Source of the DNA: Rhizobiaceae bacterium
GTDB lineage: Bacteria > Pseudomonadota > Alphaproteobacteria > Rhizobiales > Rhizobiaceae
Assembly (NCBI GenBank): GCA_017643025.1
Contig: JAEPOG010000001.1
Location: 124,001-188,000 of the forward strand
Length of the DNA stretch: 64,000 bases
Reading direction: 5' to 3'
Part shown: in pieces, positions 35,089 through 43,039 of the stretch
Layout of the letters: every line of letters starts with the position of its first letter
How positions within the stretch are numbered: the first letter of the stretch is position 1
Made by a program: the position numbers and the translations under genes
The notes under the pieces: generated by a model
Told to the model about the DNA's origin: nothing
Database searches by the model: none
The model's input: only the letters and a program-made list of their open reading frames with translations

Positions 35089-37671
35089 ATGAACTCCATG
35101 AAATCTCATGCAAAAGCGGTTGTGATTGGTGGCGGCGTGGTCGGCTGCTCGGTGCTCTACCACCTCGCCAAGGCCGGCTGGACCGACGTGATGCTGATCG
35201 AGCGGTCGGAACTCACCTCCGGTTCGACCTGGCACGCCGCCGGCGGTTTCCACACGCTCAACGGCGACCCGAACGTGGCCAAGCTGCAGGCCTACACGAT
35301 CGGCCTCTATGACGAGTTGGAGAAGCTGACCGGCCAGTCCTGCTCGCTGCATCTCGTCGGCGGCTTCCAGATGGCCGATACGCCGGAGCGCATGGATTTC
35401 CTGCGCCTCGTGCACGCCAAATGCCGCTATCTCGGTATGGAGACCGAACTGGTTACGCCCTCCGAGGCGAAGGCCATGTTCCCGATCATGGACGAGACCA
35501 AGTTCGTCGGCGCGCTGTGGGACCCGATCGAGGGCCATCTCGACCCTTCCGGCACCACCCACGCCTATGCCAAGGCCGCACGCCAGCTCGGCGCGGAGAT
35601 CGTGCTGCGCAACCCGGTCAAGGAGCTGACGCAGGAGACCGACGGCACCTGGAACGTGATCACCGAGCAGGGAACAGTGAAGGCCGAGCACGTCGTCAAT
35701 TGCGGCGGCCTTTGGGCGCGTGAGATCGGCCGCATGGTCGGGCTCGAGCTGCCCGTCCTCGCCATGGAGCACATGTACCTCCTCACCGAGGACATGCCGG
35801 AGGTGATCGAATACAATCAGTCCTCCGGCCGCGAACTCTGCCACGTCATCGACTTCAAGGGCGAGATTTACACGCGGCAGGAGCGGCAGGGCATGCTGCT
35901 CGGCACCTATGAAAAAGCCTGCAAGCCGTGGTCGCCGGTCAACACGCCGTGGGATTTCGGCCACGAGCTGCTGCAGCCCGACATCGACCGCATCGCGCCG
36001 TCGCTGGAGGTCGGCTTCCGCCACTTCCCGCCGATCGAACGCGCCGGCATCAAGCAGATCATCAACGGCCCCTTCACCTTCGCCCCCGACGGCAACCCGC
36101 TCGTCGGGCCTGTGCAGGGCCTGACGAATTTCTGGTCGGCATGCGCCGTCATGGCCGGCTTCAGCCAGGGCGGCGGCGTCGGTCTGGCGCTGTCCAACTG
36201 GATGGTCAACGGCGATCCCGGCTTCGACGTCTGGGGCATGGACGTTTCACGCTTCGGCGAATGGGCGACCCTGCGCTACACTAACGCCAAGGTGCGCGAG
36301 AACTATTCGCGCCGCTTCTCCATCCGCTTCCCCAACGAGGAACTGCCTGCCGCGCGCCCGGCGCAGACGACGCCGCTTTACGACATCATGGTCGCGCAGA
36401 ACGCCGTCATGGGCGACAGCTGGGGTCTGGAAACGCCGCTCTGGTTCGCGCCCAAGGGCACGGAACCGAAGGACATCGTCTCGTTCCACCGCTCCAACGA
36501 TTTCGAGCATGTCGGCAACGAGGTGCGCGCCGTGCGCGAGCGCGTCGGCGTCACGGAGATCGCCAACTTCGCCAAATACGAGGTCACCGGACCGGGCGCT
36601 GAGGACTTTCTCAACCGGCTGATGACCAACCGCATGCCGAAGGTGGGCCGCATTGTGCTCACGCCGATGCTGAACGAATTCGGCAAGCTGATCGGTGATT
36701 TCACCATCGCCAAGGCAAGCGACGAGCGCTTCCTCATCTGGGGATCGTCGGCTGCGCAGAAATACCACATGCGCTGGTTCGAGAAGCATCAGCCGAAGGA
36801 CGGCTCGGTCGGGCTGCATCGTTTCGACCAGACTCTGGTCGGCCTCTCCATCGCCGGCCCGAAAAGCCGCGACGTGCTGCGGAAGCTTACCGACGAGGAC
36901 GTCTCCAACGGCGCATTCCGCTTCATGGATTTCCGCGAAATGGCGGTCGCCGGCGCGCCCTGCATGGTGAACCGCCTCACCTACACCGGCGACCTAGGTT
37001 ACGAAATCTGGATGCCGCCGGCCTACCAGCGCAAGGTCTATCTCGCCATCAAGGAAGCAGGCGAGGAGTTCGGCCTCGCCGATTTCGGCATGCGCGCTCT
37101 GCTGTCGATGCGTCTGGAAAAGAACTTCCCGACCTGGTTCCGCGAACTCAGGCCGATCTACGGGCCGTTCGAGGGCTCGATGGACCGCTTCATCAAGATG
37201 GAAAAGAACGACTTCATCGGCCGTGACGCAGCTGCAAGGGAACTTCAGGACGGCCCGAAGCTGCGCCGCGTCTCCATGGTGATCGACGCCATCGACGCCG
37301 ACGTGATGGGCGACGAGCCGATCTGGGCCAAAGTCAACGGCAAGGATTTCGGCACTGTGGAAGACCCGCACGGCCATGGCCCGAGCCGCTACGGCCCGGA
37401 CGGCAAGGTGGCGGAGAAATCGTCGGCCGATTTCGGCGCGGCTTCCGTCCGCGGCATCCATGACGGCGAATGGAGCGTTGTCGGCTGGGTCACGTCGGGC
37501 GGTTATGCCCACTACGTGCAGAAGTCGATGGCGCAGTGCTACGTGCCGGCGGAATTGGCGGAGGACGAGCGCGAAGGCCTGTTCGAGATCGAAATCCTCG
37601 GCCACCGCTGCGCCGCACGGATCAATGTCGACCCGCCATTCGACCCTGCCGGCGAGAAGATGCGGGCTTGA
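35089..37671 (+). CDS. Dimethylglycine/sarcosine dehydrogenase-like FAD-GcvT protein
   Basis: 860-residue two-part enzyme. The N-terminal DAO-type FAD domain has VVIGGGVVGCSVLYHLAKAG and SGSTWHAAGG (His49 at the place of the covalent flavin His in dimethylglycine dehydrogenase). The C-terminal half is a folate-binding GcvT-like domain (about 440-855: TGDLGYEIWMP, GMRALLSMRLEKNFPTW, GYAHYVQKSMAQCYV). Members oxidise N-methyl groups and hand the carbon to tetrahydrofolate as 5,10-methylene-THF. Relatives include 4-methylaminobutanoate oxidase, so the substrate is open. 44 bases after the MttB-like gene, same strand; a start at 35098 is possible. Confidence 0.88.
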   Translation: MNSMKSHAKAVVIGGGVVGCSVLYHLAKAGWTDVMLIERSELTSGSTWHAAGGFHTLNGDPNVAKLQAYTIGLYDELEKLTGQSCSLHLVGGFQMADTPERMDFLRLVHAKCRYLGMETELVTPSEAKAMFPIMDETKFVGALWDPIEGHLDPSGTTHAYAKAARQLGAEIVLRNPVKELTQETDGTWNVITEQGTVKAEHVVNCGGLWAREIGRMVGLELPVLAMEHMYLLTEDMPEVIEYNQSSGRELCHVIDFKGEIYTRQERQGMLLGTYEKACKPWSPVNTPWDFGHELLQPDIDRIAPSLEVGFRHFPPIERAGIKQIINGPFTFAPDGNPLVGPVQGLTNFWSACAVMAGFSQGGGVGLALSNWMVNGDPGFDVWGMDVSRFGEWATLRYTNAKVRENYSRRFSIRFPNEELPAARPAQTTPLYDIMVAQNAVMGDSWGLETPLWFAPKGTEPKDIVSFHRSNDFEHVGNEVRAVRERVGVTEIANFAKYEVTGPGAEDFLNRLMTNRMPKVGRIVLTPMLNEFGKLIGDFTIAKASDERFLIWGSSAAQKYHMRWFEKHQPKDGSVGLHRFDQTLVGLSIAGPKSRDVLRKLTDEDVSNGAFRFMDFREMAVAGAPCMVNRLTYTGDLGYEIWMPPAYQRKVYLAIKEAGEEFGLADFGMRALLSMRLEKNFPTWFRELRPIYGPFEGSMDRFIKMEKNDFIGRDAAARELQDGPKLRRVSMVIDAIDADVMGDEPIWAKVNGKDFGTVEDPHGHGPSRYGPDGKVAEKSSADFGAASVRGIHDGEWSVVGWVTSGGYAHYVQKSMAQCYVPAELAEDEREGLFEIEILGHRCAARINVDPPFDPAGEKMRA

Positions 37672-37757
37672 GGTTCGCTTTTGTGACCCACGCTGCCCTT
37701 GCCCGCGGCGCAACCCGCGCTCCATAGTCCCGCGCTCTCAGGACAAGAGGACGCAGC

Positions 37758-38537
37758 ATGGACTTCTCGACAGTGAAAATACCCGACCTCGCCGGCAAGG
37801 CAGTGCTCATCACCGGCGCGTCGACCGGCATCGGCGCGGCTCTCGCCAAGGCGTTCGCCGCACAGGGCTCGAAGGTGATCGCCCATTACAATTCGAGCGC
37901 CGACGCCGCCGAGAAGCTGGCGAAGGAGATCGCGGATGCCGGCGGCGAGGTGAAACTGGTCAAAGGCGACTTCTCGAAGTCCGACGACATACGCCGGGTG
38001 GTCGACGAAGCCGCAGCCGCGTTTGGCGGCCTCTACGGTCTGATCAACAATGCCGGCGGCATGGTGAAGCGCGTCGCCTATGCCGACGCGACCGACGCCG
38101 ACTATGACGCGGTCATGGACCTCAACGCGCGCTCTGTGGTGACTGCGACGCGAGCGGCCATCCCCCACATGAAGGCGTCAGGCGGCTTCATCATCAACAC
38201 CACGTCGATCGCGGCGAGGAACGGCGCAAGCGCCGGCGCGGGGCTGTACGGCTCGTCCAAGGCCTTCGTGTCGAATGTGACGCGCGGCATGTCGAAGGAA
38301 TTCATCGAGTTTGGCATCCGGGTGAATGCCGTGGCCCCAGGCGTGATCCACACGCCGTTCCAGGATCGCTACGCTCTGCCTGGACAGCTCGAATCCGCGC
38401 CTTCCATCATCCCGCAGGGCCGCATCGGATATGCGGACGACTGCGTCGGCGCCTATCTCTTCCTCGCCTCCGAAACCCTCTCCGGCTACGTCATCGGCCA
38501 GGTGATCGAGGTCAATGGCGGGCAGCTGATGCCATGA
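37758..38537 (+). CDS. SDR family oxidoreductase
   Basis: 259-residue classical short-chain dehydrogenase. The cofactor motif is ITGASTGIG near 22, NNAGG near 97, the catalytic Ser lies in NTTSIAAR near 152, and Tyr/Lys in LYGSSK near 167. C-terminal GYVIGQVIEVNGGQLMP is typical. Arg/Lys after the glycine motif are not obvious, so NAD and NADP cannot be separated. It is in the same-strand run between the dimethylglycine-dehydrogenase-like and nitroreductase genes; its substrate is presumably a hydroxy or keto product of that pathway. Confidence 0.85.
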   Translation: MDFSTVKIPDLAGKAVLITGASTGIGAALAKAFAAQGSKVIAHYNSSADAAEKLAKEIADAGGEVKLVKGDFSKSDDIRRVVDEAAAAFGGLYGLINNAGGMVKRVAYADATDADYDAVMDLNARSVVTATRAAIPHMKASGGFIINTTSIAARNGASAGAGLYGSSKAFVSNVTRGMSKEFIEFGIRVNAVAPGVIHTPFQDRYALPGQLESAPSIIPQGRIGYADDCVGAYLFLASETLSGYVIGQVIEVNGGQLMP

Positions 38538-38581
38538 CCGCCCCGCGAAGCCGCGCGCTTGAGCGCATCCCCTCGGTGTGG

Positions 38582-38610
38582 GATCGTTCCTTCAAAGCGG
38601 AGGAACGATC
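38582..38610 (+). promoter_or_regulatory. Perfect inverted repeat covering the ribosome-binding site of the nitroreductase gene
   Basis: GATCGTTCCT (38582-38591) and AGGAACGATC (38601-38610) are perfect 10-bp inverted repeats with a 9-base loop. The right arm contains the Shine-Dalgarno sequence and ends directly before ATG 38611. As RNA this would hide the ribosome-binding site; as DNA it could be an operator. Confidence 0.65.
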
Positions 38611-39417
38611 ATGAACGCCCATCCCGAAAACATGACGCCCGAGGAACTGGCTGACGCCGAGGCCAAGGTCGACCTGCCGGAGATCGGCTCGCGCGAGCGC
38701 TACGACCCGCTGATGAAGGTGATGACCAACCGGGTCACCGTGCGCGCCTTCGATCCCGACTTCGAGGTGCCGCGCGAGCATTACGAGATGATCCTGGAGG
38801 CGGCGCGACACGCACCGTCGGGCGCCAACGCCCAGCCCTGGCATTTCATCGTCGTCACCGAGCCGGAGCTGAAGCAGACGATCGCCAGCTATTTCGTCGA
38901 CGAACAGCGCGCCCGCGCCAAGATGAAAATGAAGTTCCCGACGCCCGACTATCGCGGGCTGGCCACCGCGCCGGGTTTCATCGTGGTCGCCACCGATTTC
39001 CGATGGGTGAACGCCTTCCCGGTGCTGCGCGACGACGAGTCCGACCTCAACCGCATGTACCGCGAAAACGCCGAACGCATCCTGCTTCAGTCGGTGGCCG
39101 CCGCCACCATGTCGGCGCATCTCGCCGCCGGCGCGCTCGGCTATAACGTCTGGTGGATCACCGCCATCGGCCAGGAGGCCGCGCAAGTGGCGATGAAGCC
39201 GCTGCTCGGCATTCCCGACGAGCTTTCGGTGCTCGACATCATGGCGTTCGGTCCGCCCGCCAAGGCGCCCTACAAGCGCTGGCGCAAGGCACCCGAAGAC
39301 ATCATCAACTGGAACCGCTTCGATCCCGCCCACCACATGACCGACGAGGAACTGGACGACTGGATCCAGAACCGCCGTCACCGCGTCATGTTCAAGGACG
39401 CATCGAAGATCGACTGA
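38611..39417 (+). CDS. Nitroreductase family protein
   Basis: 268-residue FMN-dependent nitroreductase-fold protein. MTNRVTVRAFDPDFEVPREHYEMILEAARHAPSGANAQPWHFIVV near 35-78 is the FMN-binding region; AAGALGYNVWWITAIG near 180 closes the site. The ATG follows GGAGGAACGATC. It lacks the features of BluB (dimethylbenzimidazole synthase), a point checked because the neighbourhood is corrinoid-linked. In this cluster it may reduce an unsaturated or N-oxidised intermediate; that is inference. Confidence 0.82.
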   Translation: MNAHPENMTPEELADAEAKVDLPEIGSRERYDPLMKVMTNRVTVRAFDPDFEVPREHYEMILEAARHAPSGANAQPWHFIVVTEPELKQTIASYFVDEQRARAKMKMKFPTPDYRGLATAPGFIVVATDFRWVNAFPVLRDDESDLNRMYRENAERILLQSVAAATMSAHLAAGALGYNVWWITAIGQEAAQVAMKPLLGIPDELSVLDIMAFGPPAKAPYKRWRKAPEDIINWNRFDPAHHMTDEELDDWIQNRRHRVMFKDASKID

Positions 39418-39430
39418 CACGGGGAGACAT

Positions 39431-40801
39431 ATGGCGCCATCGGACCGGACCGGCAGCTTCGGCAAGCACCGCAAGATCATGCCGTTCGTTCCAGGCGGCG
39501 CCATCCCTTCGCCCGCCGAACTGGAGGATCAGGCGCGCCGCAAGGCAGCCACGCTGAACCAGCATGTGCTGGGCTACGGCGCACTGGCCGAAGCCGAATG
39601 GCGCGCGGCAGGCATTCCCGACCCCGACCCGACCGCAATGCGCCGCTACCGGCTGGCGCGGATCAGGGCGGAGCTGGCCCGGCACGACTATGCCGGCCTG
39701 CTGGTCTACGACCCCGTCAACATCCGCTACGCGACCGACAGTACCAACATGCAGCTCTGGGTGACGCACAACGCCACCCGCTTCTGCTTCGTCGCCACCG
39801 AAGGCCCGGTAATCCTGTTCGACTATCATCATTGCGAGCACCTGTCGGACCACGCCGGCACGGTGGACGAGGTGCGTCCGGCCTACTCGACCATCTTCAT
39901 GTATGGCGGCGACGCGATCCAAAAGCGCATCGACCGCTGGGCCGACGAGGTCGCCGGTCTATTGCGCGAACACGGCGGCACCAACCGCCGCGTCGCCATC
40001 GACTATCTGCAGCCTGACGCGCAGGCAGCCCTGCTCGCGCGCGGCGTCAGCGTCCACGACGGCCAGCAGGTCATCGAGCGCGCCCGCGCCATCAAGTCGG
40101 CAGACGAAATCCTCTGCATGCGCCGCGCCATCACTGCCTGCGAGGCAGCGATGAGTGAAATGGAGGCCGGGCTTAGGCCCGGCATGAGTGAGAACGACCT
40201 CTGGGCGCTGCTCCATCATGGCAACATCGTGCGCGGCGGCGAGTGGATCGAAACCCGGCTGCTGGCATCAGGCCCACGCTCCAATCCGTGGTTCCAGGAA
40301 TCCTCCGCGCGCATCATCGAGGCTGGCGATCTGGTCTCCTTCGATACCGACCTCATCGGCCCCTACGGTTTCTGCTCGGACATCTCGCGCACATGGCTGG
40401 CCGGCGATGGCATGCCGAGCGACGAGCAGCGTGAACTCTACCGCATTGCCAGCGATCAGGTTGCGCACAATATCGAAATCCTGAGACCGGGCATGACGCA
40501 TCGCGAGTTGTGGGAAACGGCGCGGACGCTGCCCGACGACTGCCTGCCCAACCGTTATGGCTGCCTCTATCACGGTGCCGGCCTGTGCGATGAATACCCC
40601 ACAATCCCCTACCCGCAGGACGTTGAGGACGCGCTTCCCGCCGACGACGTTCTGGAGCCGGGCATGGTGCTGTGCGTCGAGAGCTACACCGGGCGGCTCG
40701 GCGGACGCGAAGGCGTCAAGCTGGAGCAGCAGGTGCTCATCACCGACGCGGGTTGTGACATCCTCTCCAGCTACCCACTTGATGAGAGGCTGGGTGGCTG
40801 A
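39431..40801 (+). CDS. DddP-like M24 family metalloenzyme (possible DMSP lyase or related lyase/hydrolase)
   Basis: 456-residue creatinase/prolidase-fold protein closely resembling DddP, the metal-dependent dimethylsulfoniopropionate lyase. LLVYDPVNIRYATDSTNMQLW (near 90-110), ARAIKSADEILCMR and the stretch GEWIETRLLASGPRSNPWFQ follow DddP nearly word for word. All six metal ligands of DddP are present (Asp305, Asp307, Asp317, His381, Glu417, Glu432), as is the proposed catalytic base in HGAGLCDEYP (Asp387). Related alphaproteobacterial proteins exist whose substrate is unknown, so activity on DMSP is not proven. Last gene of the run that begins with the MttB-like gene. Confidence 0.8.
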   Translation: MAPSDRTGSFGKHRKIMPFVPGGAIPSPAELEDQARRKAATLNQHVLGYGALAEAEWRAAGIPDPDPTAMRRYRLARIRAELARHDYAGLLVYDPVNIRYATDSTNMQLWVTHNATRFCFVATEGPVILFDYHHCEHLSDHAGTVDEVRPAYSTIFMYGGDAIQKRIDRWADEVAGLLREHGGTNRRVAIDYLQPDAQAALLARGVSVHDGQQVIERARAIKSADEILCMRRAITACEAAMSEMEAGLRPGMSENDLWALLHHGNIVRGGEWIETRLLASGPRSNPWFQESSARIIEAGDLVSFDTDLIGPYGFCSDISRTWLAGDGMPSDEQRELYRIASDQVAHNIEILRPGMTHRELWETARTLPDDCLPNRYGCLYHGAGLCDEYPTIPYPQDVEDALPADDVLEPGMVLCVESYTGRLGGREGVKLEQQVLITDAGCDILSSYPLDERLGG

Positions 40802-40837
40802 CCGGAGCATTGCGCTCCCGATACGAGGAATTCCACC

Positions 40838-40993
40838 ATGGACAGCTCACGAATGGCCGTCGGCATCGCCATTGGCGTTGGTATTGGCGCCGCACTTGGC
40901 ACTGCGATGGACAATGTTTCGCTTGGCATCGGCATTGGCATCGCCGTCGGAGCCGGTATCGGCTGGGCGATGTCACAAAGCGGGAAAGGCTAG
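40838..40993 (+). CDS. Small glycine-zipper membrane protein
   Basis: 51-residue protein with GAGGAA before the ATG. It consists of two Gly/Ile/Ala-rich segments (VGIAIGVGIGAALGTAM and GIGIGIAVGAGIGWAM), a glycine-zipper pattern seen in small membrane-active or pore-like proteins. No signal peptide. The last 21 bases overlap the 3' end of the convergent PhnD-like gene. Function unknown. Confidence 0.6.
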   Translation: MDSSRMAVGIAIGVGIGAALGTAMDNVSLGIGIGIAVGAGIGWAMSQSGKG

Positions 40994-41788
40994 GCCTCCG
41001 CGCACAAGCGCGTCGCGCATGCCGTCGACGACCTCCGGCGGGACATGGCGGGACGTGATGTAGGGCAGTCCTTTGCGCCTTGCCGTCCAGCCCACGACTT
41101 CCACGTCCGTCGCCATCGGTTCGAAGCGCTTCACAAGCGCCCAAGTCCGGCAGTCGACCGCGCAGATGTCGGCCTTGCCCCCCGCGACGGCAACCACCGA
41201 ACCGCGATGCGATCCGGTTTCCACACTGCCGCCGAACAGGTCGAGATTTTCGCCGGCAGCCTCGAGGTCGCGCGTGAGCGCGATGACGCCCGACATGGAA
41301 TCCGGCCCGTTGAAGGCAAGCCTTGCGCCGCGCATGACCTCGATCGGCAAGATTGCCTCGCCACCACCAGGAGGCTGTTGCCGTCGCGTCTCGCCTTTCC
41401 GCATCACGATTGCGCTGGAATAGAAGGCGCCGTCCCCGCCTTCGAAGGTGGAATAGTCCGGCTGGCCGACGACCTGCACATGCTCTCCAAGGCCAAGTTC
41501 CATCGGTCCCCAGCAGGTCTGCCCGAACAGCAATGCCGGGTGGCGCCACAGCATGTGCATATCCAGTTCGTCGGGCGGCATTGTAGCCGGATCGGGCGCG
41601 ACCACGTTGCCCGCCTGGTCACTGATGCCGCCCGGCACAGCCGGCAGGTCGGCATTGCGCCTGACAAGGTGCTCCGGCGCATCCATTCCAGCCGCGCGCA
41701 AGGCGTCGCGCAGCGCCGCCCATTGCGCGTCGGTCTCGGCACGCGCCTCGGACCAGTCGTACATTGGGAGCGCGGCGACGAAGGTCAT
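40973..41788 (-). CDS. PhnD/SsuA-type periplasmic-binding-fold protein without signal peptide
   Basis: 271-residue protein resembling phosphate/phosphonate ABC substrate-binding proteins (MTFVAALPMYDW, ALLFGQTCWGPMEL, GGKADICAVDCRTWALVKRF), but it starts straight into the mature fold with no Sec or lipoprotein signal. No permease or ATPase gene is near. It may therefore be a cytosolic sensor or enzyme-like stand-alone domain rather than a transporter component. Ligand unknown. Confidence 0.7.
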   Translation of the reverse strand: MTFVAALPMYDWSEARAETDAQWAALRDALRAAGMDAPEHLVRRNADLPAVPGGISDQAGNVVAPDPATMPPDELDMHMLWRHPALLFGQTCWGPMELGLGEHVQVVGQPDYSTFEGGDGAFYSSAIVMRKGETRRQQPPGGGEAILPIEVMRGARLAFNGPDSMSGVIALTRDLEAAGENLDLFGGSVETGSHRGSVVAVAGGKADICAVDCRTWALVKRFEPMATDVEVVGWTARRKGLPYITSRHVPPEVVDGMRDALVRGGLAFPAL

Positions 41789-41834
41789 GCCTGCTGGTTA
41801 GCGCCGGTTTCCGGCCGACGCCAGTGCGATCCGC

Positions 41835-42845
41835 TCACTCTTTCGGTGGCTTCGCGGGCACCGGCGCGGTGCCGAGGCCATGGATGTTCTGGGCCCGCAC
41901 GCGTGGCCGGAATGCCCTGCCCGGCTCAGGCTCCCGCCTCAGCACAGGGTGAACCACCGGTTGCTTCGGCTGGAAGGCGAACTCGCGCAGCAGCGACAGG
42001 TAATTCGGGTAGTAGTAGCCGTCATTGGCCTTCAGCCATTCCTCGCGCCGCTCGCGAAAAAGGCCGGGCAGCCTGTACCAGGCAACGCTCGGCATCTTGT
42101 GGTGCACGTAGTGCAGATTGTTGTTGAGGAAGAGCAGCGCCAGCGGCGTGTGCTCGACGATCAGCGTGCGCCCATCCGGCCGCTCCGACCAGCGATGCTC
42201 GGCATAGGTGCGGATCGAGATGATCGACTGCCCAAGATAGGCGGGGATCAGATAGGCCCATAGAGGCATCTCGAAGACGAAAACGATGATGGGCAGCACG
42301 ATAGCCAGCCCAAGCGCATGGTGAATCCATGCGCGGCCTACGGCCCTATCGCCCTCAGCGATCAGTTTCGCGTCTCCGATCAGGAACCCGGCATTGCTAA
42401 GCAGGGGTCCGAGCAGGAACCGGCCCACCATGGTGTTGTTGATGACCAGAAGCCGCTGCAGCCAGACCGGCATCGCCTGATACTGCCACAGCGCCTTGAA
42501 ATAGCTCTCGGGATCGTCGAGCGGGTCGGTCAGCCGCTCGTCGGCGTGATGGCGCAGGTGGATCGACTTGAAGCGCCGGTAAGGCCAGGTCAGTCCGATC
42601 GGCAATGCGACAAGCAACTCGTTGACGCGACCGTCACGCGTCGGATGTCCATGCGCTGCTTCGTGCATCAGCGACGACTGCATGGCGATCGCGAGGGTCA
42701 AAACGGCAAGCGCGGCGATGGGATAAGCCGGCCAGAGCATGACGCCTGCAAGCGCCCAGACCGCGTAACAAGCCGCGATCAGCAAAACTGTTGGCCATTC
42801 CACACGGGCGCCCCCGCCCGCGCGCAACTGCGTGCGCGTACTCAT
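41835..42845 (-). CDS. Membrane fatty acid desaturase / hydroxylase family
   Basis: 336-residue di-iron membrane enzyme. Three histidine boxes are visible: HEAAHGH (around 62-68), HLRHH (around 97) and HYVHHKMP (around 250). Several hydrophobic segments lie between them (VLLIACYAVWALAGVML near 22, LGLAIVLPIIVFVF near 180). Family members desaturate acyl chains or hydroxylate/oxygenate small molecules; the C-terminal 50 residues are proline-rich and cytosolic. It is divergent from an XRE regulator, its likely controller. Substrate unknown. Confidence 0.85.
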   Translation of the reverse strand: MSTRTQLRAGGGARVEWPTVLLIAACYAVWALAGVMLWPAYPIAALAVLTLAIAMQSSLMHEAAHGHPTRDGRVNELLVALPIGLTWPYRRFKSIHLRHHADERLTDPLDDPESYFKALWQYQAMPVWLQRLLVINNTMVGRFLLGPLLSNAGFLIGDAKLIAEGDRAVGRAWIHHALGLAIVLPIIVFVFEMPLWAYLIPAYLGQSIISIRTYAEHRWSERPDGRTLIVEHTPLALLFLNNNLHYVHHKMPSVAWYRLPGLFRERREEWLKANDGYYYPNYLSLLREFAFQPKQPVVHPVLRREPEPGRAFRPRVRAQNIHGLGTAPVPAKPPKE

Positions 42846-42901
42846 ATGCTCCTGCTTTTCGCTTGCGGCCCGCGACTCCCCCCGAATCGCGGCCCTTCAT
42901 G

Positions 42902-42927
42902 ACTGCTGACAGAATGCTGTCAGTAGT
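42902..42927. promoter_or_regulatory. Imperfect palindrome between desaturase and XRE regulator genes
   Basis: ACTGCTGACAG - AATG - CTGTCAGTAGT: 10 of 11 arm positions pair. It lies 57 bases upstream of the desaturase start, in a 194-base divergent spacer. Candidate operator. Confidence 0.5.
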
Positions 42928-42990
42928 TCGGCAAGGCAGCAACGCGACAATGCGCAGAATCTGTTGATTTTGCGATGCATGCGCTTCATA

Positions 42991-43008
42991 TGTTGTGTAA
43001 AGTCAACA
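42991..43008. promoter_or_regulatory. Candidate operator TGTTG-N8-CAACA before XRE regulator
   Basis: TGTTG (42991-42995) and CAACA (43004-43008) flank TGTAAAGT, 31 bases before the XRE gene start. A related GTTGA half-site begins at 42963. Size and place fit autoregulation by a Cro/CI-type protein. Confidence 0.4.
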
Positions 43009-43039
43009 ACAGAGCCATTCCGCAGCGGAAGCATTGCAA

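Noticed and set aside
38611..39417. BluB (dimethylbenzimidazole synthase) as identity of the nitroreductase
   Set aside because: Attractive beside corrinoid genes, but the FMN-site region and length resemble general nitroreductases, not BluB.
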